From Rosellinia necatrix (taxonomy: Eukaryota > Ascomycota > Sordariomycetes > Xylariales > Xylariaceae), in the NCBI GenBank assembly GCA_021209875.1, contig JAGYVD010000006.1:2294001-2358000 (forward strand): 64,000 nt of DNA, written 5' to 3'. The notes under the pieces were generated by a model that had not been told where the DNA came from, did no database searches, and saw nothing but the letters and a program-made list of their open reading frames with translations. This document shows positions 50,989-64,000 of this stretch, one piece after another (position 1 is the stretch's first letter; every line of letters starts with the position of its first letter). Made by a program: the position numbers and the translations under genes.

Positions 50989-53900
50989 AAAAGCCGCGCT
51001 AATAAAAAAGTTTTGCTAATTTTAGCAGAGTTTATTATATAATTTATTACGGTCGGCTTTTTTTTTTAACGTTTATTTATATTATAAAACATAAATTATA
51101 TTAGTTTTAATATTTTTAATAAGCTTTTATTATATTAAAGTTGCTTTTTATTATTTATTAATTATATTTATAATTTTATTTTTTATTTAATAAAATAGTT
51201 AAAACTATTACGTTTTTAATTAAAATAATGTTTAAAAATAATTTTTATTTTATATATATTTTTTGCTAAAATTTTGTTTAGCTTTTATAAGTTTAAACAG
51301 CAGCATTTATTATTTAAAAAATCAGGTTTTTAAAAGTTATATATAAATACTTTATAAAATTATTAAATAAATACAGAAATTATTAAAAAGTTTAATTTAT
51401 AAGCTAGGTTTTTATTTATTGCTTAATTATTTAAAGTTTTAATTTTTATTAAAAATATTTTTTAATAATTAACTAAACAAATAATATTTTTATATAAGCA
51501 TAAATAAATTTAATTTTTTTATTAAATTTTAATAAGCAGTGTTTAACGTTATAAATATGTTTTGCTGCAGCTTAAACAAAATTTATTATTAAATTAACGT
51601 TTTAACATAAATATTTATAAAAAAAACATATGTTTAAAAAGTTTTTAATATTATTAAAATTAATTAATATTTTTAATATATTAAGCAATTTAAATTTAAA
51701 TAACTGTTTATAAAAAATTAAATATATAGTATTATTATATATAACGTTTAAGTTTTATTATAAAAAAATATAATATTTATTTAATCTGTTTTAATTTAAT
51801 AAATATATAATATTATATTATTATTTTAACTGTTTAATTTTATATTTTAACAAGCTGTTTATTTATAAATAATATATAGCTGTTATTATTAGCTTAATAT
51901 TAAATAATTTTTATATATTTTATTAAAAATTAAATATAAACTTTAGTTTTTATTAAAAATAATTTTTTAAAAATATTTTAATTATTTAATAAAATTGTTT
52001 AATTAAAACAATGCTTTATTTTTCTGCTATATATTTTTATATTTAAAATTAATAATATATGTTTTAAAACAGAATATAAAACTGTTATTATAGCGTTATA
52101 TATATTAAAATATAGTTTTTTTGTTTAACTATTAAAAATATTTTTAATTTTAATTTTAAAAATATTAAAATAAAGTTTATATTTATAATATATATAAATA
52201 ATAAGTTTTAAGTTTAATTAATTTTAGCTTTTTATAAATAGCTGTTTATTAGTTTAGTTTAAATTATATACGTTATAATATTTAATATAATTTTTATTAT
52301 TTATATTTTATTAGTTATTATAAATAATTTTAATATTTATATTATTTATTAAATATTATAATATTATTTTTATTATATGCTTGTTTTAAAATTTTTTAAT
52401 TATGCTGATTAAAATATATAAACGTTTTATATTTATATATATATTATATATTAGTTTATTTACAGTAATATTAAAAAATATTTAAGCTTAAAATAAATTA
52501 TAACGTTTTTATCGCTTTTTTTTTTAAAATATTTTTAAGTTTTTTAATATTTATATATATTTATAGTTTTTATATATGCTGCTAAAAATTTATTTTTAAA
52601 GTTTTATTTATAATTATTTTTAATATAAACATATAAAACGCAGCTTTTAATTTTTTTATATTATATTTAGCACAGATTTATTATTTATTTTTATTAATTT
52701 TTGTTTATTTTTAAACATTTAATATTATTTATAAACAGCTAAAAGCGTTTAATATATAGTTTAACTTATTTAGCAAATAATATATATATAGTCTGTATTA
52801 TAATAAATAAATAAATAAATTAATTAGTTTATAATTAGCACGTTTAATAGCTGCAGTTTTTAAAATTATTTATTTAATAATATTTTTAATAGCTGAATAG
52901 TTTATTAATATAATTATTAATTTTTATTAGATTATATTATTATATGCAGCTTTTAGCTGTTTAAATTAAATATATTATTTTTAGTTTTAAAATTTATAGT
53001 TTATTTTTATATTAACTAATAATTTATTTAAATATATTATTAATTAAATATTAATACTAAAAATTGTTTTTTAGTTTTTATATATTTTTAGCTTTAAATA
53101 AAAACTATTACTTTAAAACTTTTTATATTAATTTATTAATTTATAAAAATAATTTTTATATAAGTTATAATAAAACAAAATAGTTTTTTATATATAGCAT
53201 TTTATATAGCTTTAAATAAAGCTATTTTTAAATTATTTAGTTTTTATATATATTTTATACTTATTTAGCTTTTTTATTTTAATACGTTTTATTTGCTTAT
53301 TTTTAGCTAATAAAACAGCTTTTTTTTTCTGCAGCAGCTTAATTAACTTTATATAATATAGAATTAAGCTACGCAGAAATTTTGTTATATTTATATATTA
53401 TTTAAAAGCTTTTAATTAACTTAAAAAAGCTAAGTTATAAATTGCTGCAACGCAGCTTTTTAATATTATTATTTTAAATATATTTATTTTAAATCTAAAT
53501 AAGTTTATTAAAAATAGCCGATAAAAATTTTATTAATAATATAATTATATATTTATTTTTAAATAGCTTAAATATAATTTTAAATATTTTTATATTGTTT
53601 AATAATATTTAAAAATATTATTATATTATTTATAAATATTTTATAGTATTTTTAATATATTTTAAAAAATTGTTTATATAGCGTTATATATAAGCTAAAA
53701 ATTATAAAATTTTATTATTATAACATAATACTTTTTATTTTTTAAGCTTATTATTATAAACCGGTTTTAAAGTTTAAATATATTAAAATTAATAAAAAAT
53801 ATTATTATATTAATAACAGTTATAAAATGTTTTTTTTAAAAATTTAATTATTTCTGTTTATAATAATAATAAGTAGTTGTTTAATATAACTATTTTATTA

Positions 53901-56900
53901 AAATTTTTAAATCTATAATTATTTAGCTTTTTATATTATTATATTTAAAAGTTTTGTTTTATTTAGTATTAATTATTATATTATAAATATAAAATATATA
54001 AACAAAGTTAATTTATTAATTTATTTTATATTTTTTTTATAAAAGTTGTTATAAAATTTATTAAAAAATCTATATTTTTATAACTAAATAAATATATACA
54101 ACTTATAAACTTAATGTTTTAGTTTTATTAACTTTTTATTAAAAAGCTTTTAATTGCTATTTAATTAATATATTAACTGTTTTTTTATTTTGTTAAATAT
54201 TAAAAGCTCTGGTTATTTTTTTGAATTTTTTAGCTAAAAACGTTTTTTTAGCATATATATATATGCTTATAAAAGTAATTATTTCTAGTATATTTATAAG
54301 TTGTTTGATTTTTAATATAAATATAACTTTAAAAATTTTAAAACGTATTATTTTTAATATTAATATATTTTTGTTTTTTGTTTAAAAAGTTTATTATATT
54401 TTTATAGTATTTATAAGCAGTGTTTTAAAAAAACATAGCTAGATAAGCTTTTATAAAATCAGCGATTTTATTTAATATTAATATATTATATAAAAATATA
54501 TTATTTATTACTACTATTATAATTATTAAAGTTATTTTAAACTATATATTTATATATATTAATATTTTAATTTAATTAAATATTTATAAAAAGCTTTTTT
54601 TATAAATATAAAAGTATTATTAAAAATAGCTTTATGTTATTATTTATATTAATAATTATAGCTGTAGCAGCAACTGTTAATACGTTTAAAGCTTTTTTAT
54701 AATTATAATAAAATAATTTTAATTTTTATTTTTTATATTATATTTATTTTAACGTTTTTAATAATTATAACGCGTTTTTAAACGTGTTAATTATTAATAT
54801 AATATATAATATTTTTATATTAATAATTATATTTATAGCTGCTAAAATAATTTTTAACATAAAAAACTAAAATTATAATTAATAAATAAAACTTTATATT
54901 TAACAGCTATATAAGCTTTTTTTTATTTTAAAGTTTATTTTTTTTGCTTATTATTTTTTTATATATTTATATTTTTAAGTTTAAATATTAAATTTTAATT
55001 AAAACTTGTTTAAAATTAAAAATTAAATTATATTAGTTTTATAGCTTATAATTATTTAATATAAAAAAAATTATTTTTAAAAATAAATTAAATTTTAGTT
55101 TTTTATTATTTAGCTTTTTTATAAAATTTTTATTTTATTAGTTTTTTTATTATTAGTTTTTATAAACAAATAAAAACTTAGCTTATTTTTAAACTTAATT
55201 AGTTTTAGTTTAATATTTTAAAAAATTTATATTGTTTTTTATTATATGTTTTAAAATATTTAAAAAGCTTTACTAATATATATTATATTTATATTTAAAT
55301 TAGCGTATATTTTTATTTTATTATTTATTTTAAAGTTTTATATTTTAAATTACAACTAAATATAACGTGCATATTTTCTGTTTTTTTTATATTATATATA
55401 AAAGTTTTTTAATATATTTTATTTTTTAGTATTTTATAAATAATTAGCGGTTTTATTTATTTAGTTATTTTTGTTTAAAATATATTATTATATTTTTATC
55501 GTATTTTTTAGTTTATTTATAATATTATAAATCTTTAAAAATAAATTGCAAAATAATATTAATATAATATAATATTTATATATATATTTTTTAAGTTAAA
55601 TAAAAACAGTATATTTAATTTTTAAAGCAGATGTTAAGTTTATATTTATACAAGTGCTAAATTTTTTATTATTAATAATAAATTTTTATAGCATTAATAA
55701 CACGTTAAGTCTGCTACTAATTAATATAATATTTTAAATATATTATTTTTTTTTTTTTTTAATAAATAATAGTCTGATTAATTTTGTCGGCTTTTTAAAA
55801 AATAAACTTAATTATTTTAATTATTAATATAATTTTATTATTACGATTATTTCTATTATATTAATTGTTATTTTTAATTATTAATTGCTTTTATTAAAGT
55901 TATAATTTTTATAATTTCTATGTTTTATAAAAACTAAATAATTAGTTGTTTTATTAGTTTTAATCGTATTAATTATTATAATTATATTTACTGCTGTTAT
56001 AATATTATTAGTTTTATTATTATTTTTTAATACTGTTTTTTAATCGGTTATACAAGCGATTTTTAATTAGTTTTATAATAATAATTATTTTTAAAAAAAC
56101 CTAAGTTAATATATATTTTTTAAATATTAAAAGTTATTAATTATATAAAATACGCTATATTTTTTATCTGCTAATTATTTTTTAGTTAAATTTTATAAAT
56201 TTTTTTAATTTTTTAATTTTAAGCATATATTTTTTATTTATTAATTTTAAAAAATAGTTTTAAAACTGTTTAATTTTTAATTTTATGCTGTTATAAATTT
56301 ATGCTATTATTTTGTGCTAATTACTATTATTAATACTTAAAATATTTATAATATATATATATTTTAATTGTTTTTATATATATTAAAATAAAACATATAA
56401 GTTTTAATATATATTATAAAACGTTAAATAATTAGTTTTAAATTTATATATAGCTATATTAGCGTTTATTATAAAACATTGCTATATTATTTTAATTATT
56501 TAGCTTATATTTTTATAACATAGCTTTATATATATAATAAAGCTTAGCTTATTATTTTATTATAAAACTGCTGGTTTTATAAAAATATTTAAAATAAAAA
56601 CAAAATTTATTATTTTATTTTATATTATTTTTTTATTTTTAAAAATAAAATAAATAGTTTATAAAAAATATATATTAATAAAAATAATATTTTTTTTTAT
56701 TACTATATTAAAATTATTAAAGTTATTATATAATAAATTAAATATATTAATTTTTTTTTTTTAGCTTAATATTTTCGCTATAAATATTTATAAATTAAAT
56801 ATTTAACAGGTTAAAACTTTTTATTTATATTTTTTTATTTATTTGTTTTATTTATATTATAATTAAAATTTAATAAATAATTAAATAAGTTTAAGTTAAT

Positions 56901-57867
56901 AAATGCTTTTATTTTTATATTTTTTAAAAGTTTTAAAATTTTTAAACTATATAAATAACAAATAGTTTATTAATATATTATTTTACTGTTTTTAACTTAT
57001 TATTTAATTATCTGTTAATATAAGCTTTTTTATATAAGTTATTTTTTTTTTTTTGTTGCGTTTTTTTTTTTTTATAATAAATCGCAGCATAGTTCTGTTT
57101 TTTAAGTTTAAGCTTTATTTTATTATTTTAAACATATTTAATATAATAGTTTATATTTTTTTAAAGCTTTTATTTATTTATTATTTTAAATAAAAAATAA
57201 GTAATAATATATTAATTCAGGCCTATTTTTTAAAAATATCGACATTTTTTTTTAAAAAGTTTTTTAAAGTTTTTTTTAATTTATTATTTTAAACAGTTAC
57301 TGTTTTTTAATTTTAAGTTTAGCTAATAGTTTTATTTTAAGTTTTAAATATTTAACTGTTTTTTTATTAACTTATTATTTAGCTATTTTTATTTTAAAAT
57401 ATTATTTTAAATATATAAATATTTTTTTTATAACTATTAGTAAACTTAATAAATTAATAAAATAAACTATAATATAAAAAATAAATAAAATAAATAATTT
57501 ATATTAAACAACTAGTTTAAATATTTATAACGTTTATTTTATTGCTAGCTAAAATATAAAAATATATATTAAGCTTACTGTTTATTTTTATTATATATTT
57601 ATAAAAAATTTTTAACGTTTTTAACTAGCTGTACTACTTAAGCGATTTTTAATTTTTAAAACAGATCGTTAATAAAAATAATATTTAGTTTTAATAAATA
57701 TATTAAATATAAAAAAGCTTTTATTTAGCTTGTTTAAATAATATATGCTTTTAATAATAAACATATGTTTTATGTTTATAAAAATAGTTAAAAATAGTTT
57801 TATTTTTAAAAAATAAAGTTTAATAGTTTAGTTTAATTTTTATAAAAAACGTTATAAAAGAACTAAT
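50989..57867 (-). pseudogene. Decayed internal region of element 3, polymerase remnant
   Basis: All frames are closed. The regions 52470-52515 and 53748-53900 match 12455-12500 and 13715-13870 of element 2 in the same order, with near-equal spacing and mainly transition differences. The interiors are therefore related although the LTRs are not. On the minus strand near 52462-52516 a frame reads AIKTL, stop, FILSLNIF, the counterpart of the FLG-like motif in element 2. The Ty3/gypsy assignment is tentative. Confidence 0.5.
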
Positions 57868-58070
57868 TTAAAAATATATTATAAAAATATAAAATATATA
57901 TTATAAAAAATAAAAATTTAGCAAATCTAAGCTAAGCTAAAGTTTTATTTAAATATAGGCTAAAGCTTATATATATAGGGCTAGGCCTAATTAAGTTATG
58001 CCTGTAGCTACAGGCTATAGCACCCTAAGCAAGGGGCTTATATAAGCGCTCCTTTTATGCGCGCGTATCA
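57868..58070 (-). repeat. LTR of element 3 (right copy)
   Basis: Partner of 50786-50988. The left end is fully AT-converted. The right end is preserved, with CACCCTAAGCAAGGGGC and GCGCGCGTATCA. Confidence 0.85.
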
Positions 58071-61000
58071 CTTTTAAAACTATAATAATATATAAAACTA
58101 TAATAAATTCTAAACATATAATAAAATCTTTTTATATAATAACTTTAAAAATAAAAGCTGTACGTTAAATATATAACGTTATATTATTTATAAAAAATAT
58201 AAAAAAAATTATAATAAATAAAAACGTAAAACTTATTATTAAACATAAAAACTATTTAAATAAATATTTTATAAATAAGTTTAATTATAATAAATTTTAA
58301 AAAAGTTACGCTAGTATTAATAATAAAATATTACTATTTATTAATAATAATTAATTAAAAATTTAAAAACAGAACTTATTACAGCATAAATATATTATAA
58401 TAAAAAAATTAAAAAAAAAAAAAAACTTTTTATTAAATATTTTAATAAAAAACCAAGAAAAATAATACTGTTTATCTGATTTTTTTAATATAAACTTATT
58501 AAATATTTAATAAAAAAACTAAACGTTATATAATGCTGTTATTATAATATATAATTTTTAAATAAAACTGTTTTTTTATTTATATAATTAAAAATAATAT
58601 ATTATATAAAAGCTGTTGTTATAATTACTAAAAATAATTAGTTTAAACTAAATAAAACAAAAGCTTTTTAGTTAATAATATATTTAATATAATATATATA
58701 ATATTAAACAGTATTTTATATAATATAAAACAGCATTTAATAAAATATATATATTTTTAATTATAAGTTATAATTAATAATATAAACAAAATTATTATAA
58801 TATGTTTTAATACCGGCTGCTTTATAATAATAATAATATAAAACTAGCTAGGCTAATTTATACTATATATAAAAAAAATACAGTTTAAACAGCTAATAAT
58901 AATAAATAAAATCAGAAGTTTAATTATTTTCGCAAAAAAAATTTAATTTTAATTAAATATCGCCGGAAAAATAAACTATATATTTAAAATAAAAATTTTT
59001 TAAATTAAAGCTTAGATTATAAATAAATTAAAACTAAACCTGCTGCTAAAAACAAACTTTATAAATATAAATAAAATTATTGTTAATTTTTATAAAAATT
59101 AATTATATTTAAAAGCTATAATAATATTGTTGTACTTATAAAAATTAACATTAAAAAACAGCTAATAAAACGGCGCGTTATAACAACAGCTAATATTATA
59201 ATACTATTTTATATAATAATTATAATATTAATTATATATGCTAATTTTTATAATAAAATAGCAATAATTTTATTAAAATTATATATTTATACTTATAATT
59301 ATAAAAACATTAAAAGCAATAATATTTTTATAAGTTTAAAAGCTGTTTTTTATTAATTAAACTTATTAAAACATTATTATATAATAAAAACATAAATAAA
59401 TATAATATTAAACTATTAAAATAACAACTATATTTATATTATATAAAAAAAACTAACTTATTAGCTGCTGCGTTAATATTAAAAAATTTATAAATAATTT
59501 TTATATGTTATAAGATTTTAAAATATTTAAAAAGCTTTTAGCTTATTTAAAACTATTAAACAGTTTAATAAAAACATTTAAAATATAATAAAATATAATA
59601 AATTTAATATTTTTAAAAACTATTTTTAAAAGCTTAAAAGCTTAAGTTAATATTTTATATAAAAACTAAAAACAGAGTATATATTTATGCTTTAAATAAC
59701 ATGTTTACAACAAAGCTAAAAATACTTTTAAAAAACATAAAACTTAGTAAATAAAAATAATATAATATAAATAAATTTAATTAATAAATAGCAGAATTAA
59801 ATCTTTAATATAGTAAAACTATATATGTTAAAAATTAAAAACTAAAAATTATAAATAAATAATTTAAATTTATATATTAAAACAAAAACTAAAGTTTATA
59901 AAGCAACGAATATTATTTAAATATCCGATATTTATTATATAACGCTATATAAATAATAAAAAAAATAAGTAATAATTAACTTTTAATTGTTAAATAAAAT
60001 TATTATATTTAATACTTATTTATTATTAATATAAAAAACTATTATAATTAAACTAAAAAATATTAATATATTATAAAAATTAACTGCTTTAAATTTTTTA
60101 TTAACTGCTAATATAACTAAGCTATAAAAGCAAAATAATAATTGTTTTATTAAAAAACTTTTATATATTTAAAATTATATTAATAAAATTTAAAAATAGC
60201 TTAAATTATATATAACAATTTATAAATAATATTTTTATATTATATAGCTAATTTATAGCAAAATATATTAACAACGTTATAATATTTTTAAAACTGCTAA
60301 TAAATATTATAAACATATTAAAATTTTTTTTTAAATTTTTAATAATATTAACTTCAGCTTAAAACTAACAAAATTATTTATAGCATATTTTATAATATAA
60401 CTATTAAGCTTTTTAATAAACAGCTTTAGTTTTATAATTATTAATAATTAAATTAAAACTATTTATAAATTAAAACTATTAATAATATTTATAAACTTAA
60501 AATATATATTAAAATAATAAAATTTTTACGCAAATTTATTCTTTAATATTAACAAAAGCTTTATTATTATAAAAAAAAAACAAAGCTTTTAGCAGACGTA
60601 AAAACAGCAAAAACTATTTTTAAAACAATTTTAGCACAACAATATTAAATAGCAAAAATTATATTTATATTAACTAATTTAAAAATATAAAGCTTTAAAA
60701 TTATTTAAAACTAGCTTATAAATACTAGCTATTTTAAACATTAAAACTATAAAAATAATCTTTTATTAAATTTAACGCTTTTATAAATAAAAATATAAAA
60801 TAATAGCTTTTTATATAAACTTTATATAAAACAATAGAAAAATCTCTGTTAATAATATTAAACTTATTTTATTTTTTAATAAAACTTTTATGCAGCAAAA
60901 AACAACTTATTAATTTACTGAAAAAAAAATATTAGCATTAGTTTAAATATATTGTTAATTATAAGCATAAATATAATTTTATATGCTGCTAGTAGTAATA

Positions 61001-64000
61001 TTAATAAACTATTTTATTATATAAAATATTATAAAATAAACAAGTTTAAAATTAATTAATGTTTTAAAATTAAATATTAAATTAATAACAGCATTTATTT
61101 ATTTATTTTAATTTTAGCTAAATATTTGCTATATATTAGGTCGGCTTAATTTTATATTAAATGTGTTATTATAACTATTAATTATATATAACGCTAATAA
61201 TACTATTATTTAAAATAATAAAAAACAGGAAATATTTAAAAATATTACTAAAAACTTTAGTTATATTATAGCTATAGAAGTTAAAATAAATAACGTTTAA
61301 AAAAAAAAATTATTTAAAGCTACAAAAAATCTTTGTTTTATAAAAATAATTAAAAAATAAACAAGCAATATAAAAACAATTATAATAAATATATAATTAT
61401 TTAAAAAATTAGTTTTATATTATAGCTAATTATTAGTTTATTTTTTTATAAAATTTTAATAATCTGTTTTATATAATAAATATTTAAAATAAAATAAAAT
61501 TATATATTCCAGCTAGTTATTAATAACAACTACTACAGCTAATATATAATAAAAATACTACTTTAACTTTTAAAAATATATTATAAACTATAAAGCTTTA
61601 TTATTTATAACTTTTAAAATAAATACTTTAATATATTTAATACTGTTTTTAATATTTTAAATATATAATTAATTAGTAAAACTATTAAAAAATTAAAACC
61701 TATTATAAAACTACTACAACTATACTATATTATTATAATAGATTTTATTGTTAAACTATTAAAAGTTTTAGCAGCAAATATTTTTTAAAAAATAAAAGGT
61801 TATATAACTTATAATTTTTTTATGCCGGTTATTTATAAATTTTTTAAAAAAATATTATTAATATTTAAAAACGTTATATATAAAGCCGAAAAATAAACAA
61901 AAGTTTTAATACTTATGTTGTTATTATATAATTAAAACATGCTAATAAAAATTATTTTAAATAAAAACTTAAAATTTATATTTAAATTTTAGCAAACTTT
62001 ATAAACTAAAATAAATATGTTATTAAAAATAATAATAAATTATTATTTTTAAATTAATAATTAAAACAAAAATATAATTAAAACGTTAAAATTATTATTT
62101 ATTATTATATTATATTTTTAAAACGTTATAAATAAATATTATTTTAATATTATAATATAACTTTAATAACGTTAAATTAATAGCAGTAAAAAAATCTAAA
62201 TAAAATAATATTAAGTTTTAAGCTTTAAAGTTTTTATTAATTATAAAAATATTTTATAAATTAATTAATTTTAATTTTATTATTAATTATATTAAATAAA
62301 TGCTAAAACAGCAATTTAATTTATAGCAGCTAATATAAAAATTTAATATAATATTAAATATAATTTAATTTAATTTTAAATAAGTAAAAAAATTTTTATG
62401 TTTATATAAAAATATTATCTGTTTAAAAACTTTTATAAAAATAATTATAATAATAAACAGAACTATTTATTATATTAAAAAAATAAATAAGCTGGCATAT
62501 AAGTTAAACTTTTTAAATATTAACGTATGCATTAAATTGTTTTAATAATATATTTATTTTTAGCGCTGCTAAAACTAAACTTTTTAATTAAAAAAAAAAA
62601 CGCCTTAAGCATATTTATATTAAAAAATATAAACAATTTTATATTTTATAAAATTAAAACTATATTAGCTTCACAGATTAATAAAACTAATAAATATTTA
62701 ATATTAAAATATTTTATTTAATAAAAAAATATAAAGCTTTATATAATAAATAATATTTTAAAACATTGCTTATATAAAACGCTGCTAAACTAATAAAAGC
62801 TTTTATTAAAAAAAAGCCGGTTATTTTAAAAAAACTATATATTAAACGTGTTAAAAAAGCAAAACTTATAATAAAAGTAACAAAAAAAATATTAAGCAAA
62901 AATTAGTAATAAATAAACATTATTTTAACTATTAATATATAAATATTATTACGTGTAACGCGATAAATATAACCGGCTTAATTATTTAAACTAAATAAAC
63001 TAAATATAACCGGCTTGTTTATTTAATATATTTTGTTTAATATATATAATTAATTGTTTACTCTGCTGCATAAAATAAAACATGCAAAGCTTTTTTATAT
63101 AAAGCTTTTATATATAAACTTTTTTATATAAAGCTTTTTTTAATATTTTATTTATATATATATCTTATTAATATTATATAATATATTTTATTATTATTTT
63201 TATACTTTATAATATATTTTTATTATAATTTTTATTATTTTTATATTATTTAATATAATTTTTATTTATTATTTATTATTTTTATTACTGTTTTAATATA
63301 TATTTTTAGTTAAAATAACATTTATAAAAACAATTTATTGTTTTATAGCCGACCATAACAAAATTATAGCTTTTAATAATAACTTAAACTATAACTAAAT
63401 TAATAAACTTATTTAAAAAAAAGTCTTAAAACTTATTTTTTATTACAGCGGTTAAATTAAAATAATAATTATAGCAGCTAATTTTTTTAAAACACTGTTT
63501 ATAAATATAATTAACAAGTATATTATAAGTTAATTATTAATAAAATAGTTGTTTAAACGTTTAAATTATTTATAGTTAATATAAAATTAAAAAAACGCAA
63601 CTATAAAAAAAATTAATTAATTTAAACTAACAACGTTTTATTAGTTACAAGCTTATTAATTTTTAAAATTATTAAAAATATGTTTTTAAATAATATTTAA
63701 TTTAAAATAATATTAATAACAACTATATTATTATTAATTTAGCTATTATAATATTATATCGTTAACTTTTAAATCTAAATTATATTTTAAAATTAAAAAC
63801 AGCTTAAAAAAATTATAAAGCAAAAACTAAAAATAATTATAATATTACTAAAAAATATTTTAATATTTCTGCTATAAAAAATATTAAAGCTTTATAAATT
63901 TTTAGCAGTATTAAATATAATTTTAAAACTTTTTTAATTAAATTAAGCTTTTGTTAGTTTAAACAGAACTTAAATAGCTAACAGTTTTAAAAGCTTTTTA
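58071..64000. other. RIP-decayed AT-rich DNA to window end
   Basis: A-rich on the + strand, stops in all frames. A + frame near 60530-60600 (FLRKFIL, then LYYYKKKTKLLADV) faintly resembles the end of a retrotransposon reverse transcriptase, too weak to call. Two copies of ATATAACCGGCTT lie at 62968-62980 and 63004-63016, and AAAGCTTTTTTATAT repeats near 63085-63135. No paired terminal repeats were seen. Confidence 0.6.

Larger units (their letters stand above)
50786..58070 (-). mobile_element. LTR retrotransposon 3, about 7.3 kb
   Basis: Direct repeats 50786-50988 and 57868-58070 (203 bp each) align without gaps. CTTTT precedes the left one (50781-50785) and follows the right one (58071-58075), the probable 5-bp target duplication. 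One transversion lies in the second base of the LTR, so the left boundary could instead be 50793 (TGCACTATAGGGG). The interior is T-rich on the + strand, suggesting minus-strand coding. Confidence 0.8.

Noticed and set aside
60525..60600. Faint reverse-transcriptase-like reading (FLRKFIL)
   Set aside because: It rests on a few residues in stop-filled AT-rich DNA without the expected FLG block, so it cannot be told from chance.
1..64000. Mitochondrial or protist origin for the extreme AT content
   Set aside because: There are no mitochondrial genes or rRNA. The AT richness follows C-to-T and G-to-A changes in repeats, and GC-normal islands with a fungal-type secreted protein lie between.

Overview
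The window looks like 64 kb from the AT-rich, repeat-decayed part of a filamentous ascomycete (Pezizomycotina) genome. Most of it is extremely AT-rich, carries TAA/TAG stops in every frame, and shows C-to-T and G-to-A differences between repeat copies. That is the signature of repeat-induced point mutation (RIP). The fungal assignment is inferred from the RIP pattern, the types of mobile element and one intron-less gene for a small secreted cysteine-rich protein. I cannot name the species.

Layout. 1-2805: decayed AT-rich DNA with a GC-normal hairpin cluster at 2020-2235. 2806-10715: a nested insertion, in which a short ~250-bp element (target duplication AACAG) is split by a 7.66-kb LTR retrotransposon (3013-10675, target duplication GAAGC) that still carries a mutated Gag zinc knuckle. 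10785-19004: a second LTR retrotransposon with two 184-bp LTRs and target duplication AACCT. 19511-23970: a GC-normal island with two copies of the short element, some repeat debris and the only convincing intact gene, a 192-aa secreted six-cysteine protein (22894-23472). 23971-30342: decayed DNA. 30343-32202: a RIP-killed Fot1/pogo-like DNA transposon with ~50-bp terminal inverted repeats. 32532-32788: an inverted copy of the short element, identical to the one at 19539-19795. 32794-37617: decayed DNA ending in a broken reading frame with an acidic tail and RGG repeats. 37618-38650: a second GC-normal island with no clear gene. 38652-38804: a 31-bp minisatellite that decays along its length. 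40410-44441: a probable third LTR pair. 44451-48830: microsatellite, minisatellite and palindrome arrays. 50786-58070: a fourth LTR element with 203-bp LTRs. 58071-64000: decayed DNA.

How the parts relate. The window is a transposon graveyard around one intact gene with effector-like features. In every LTR pair the outermost part of each LTR keeps its G and C while the matching inner part of the partner LTR is mutated, so RIP appears to fade towards the edge of the duplicated DNA. The ~257-bp element seems to escape RIP. One copy sits inside already AT-rich DNA with a perfect 5-bp target duplication, so it probably moved after that DNA had decayed. Two identical inverted copies flank the secreted-protein gene at a distance of 12.7 kb. 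I see no multi-gene operon-like system, CRISPR array, rRNA or tRNA gene.
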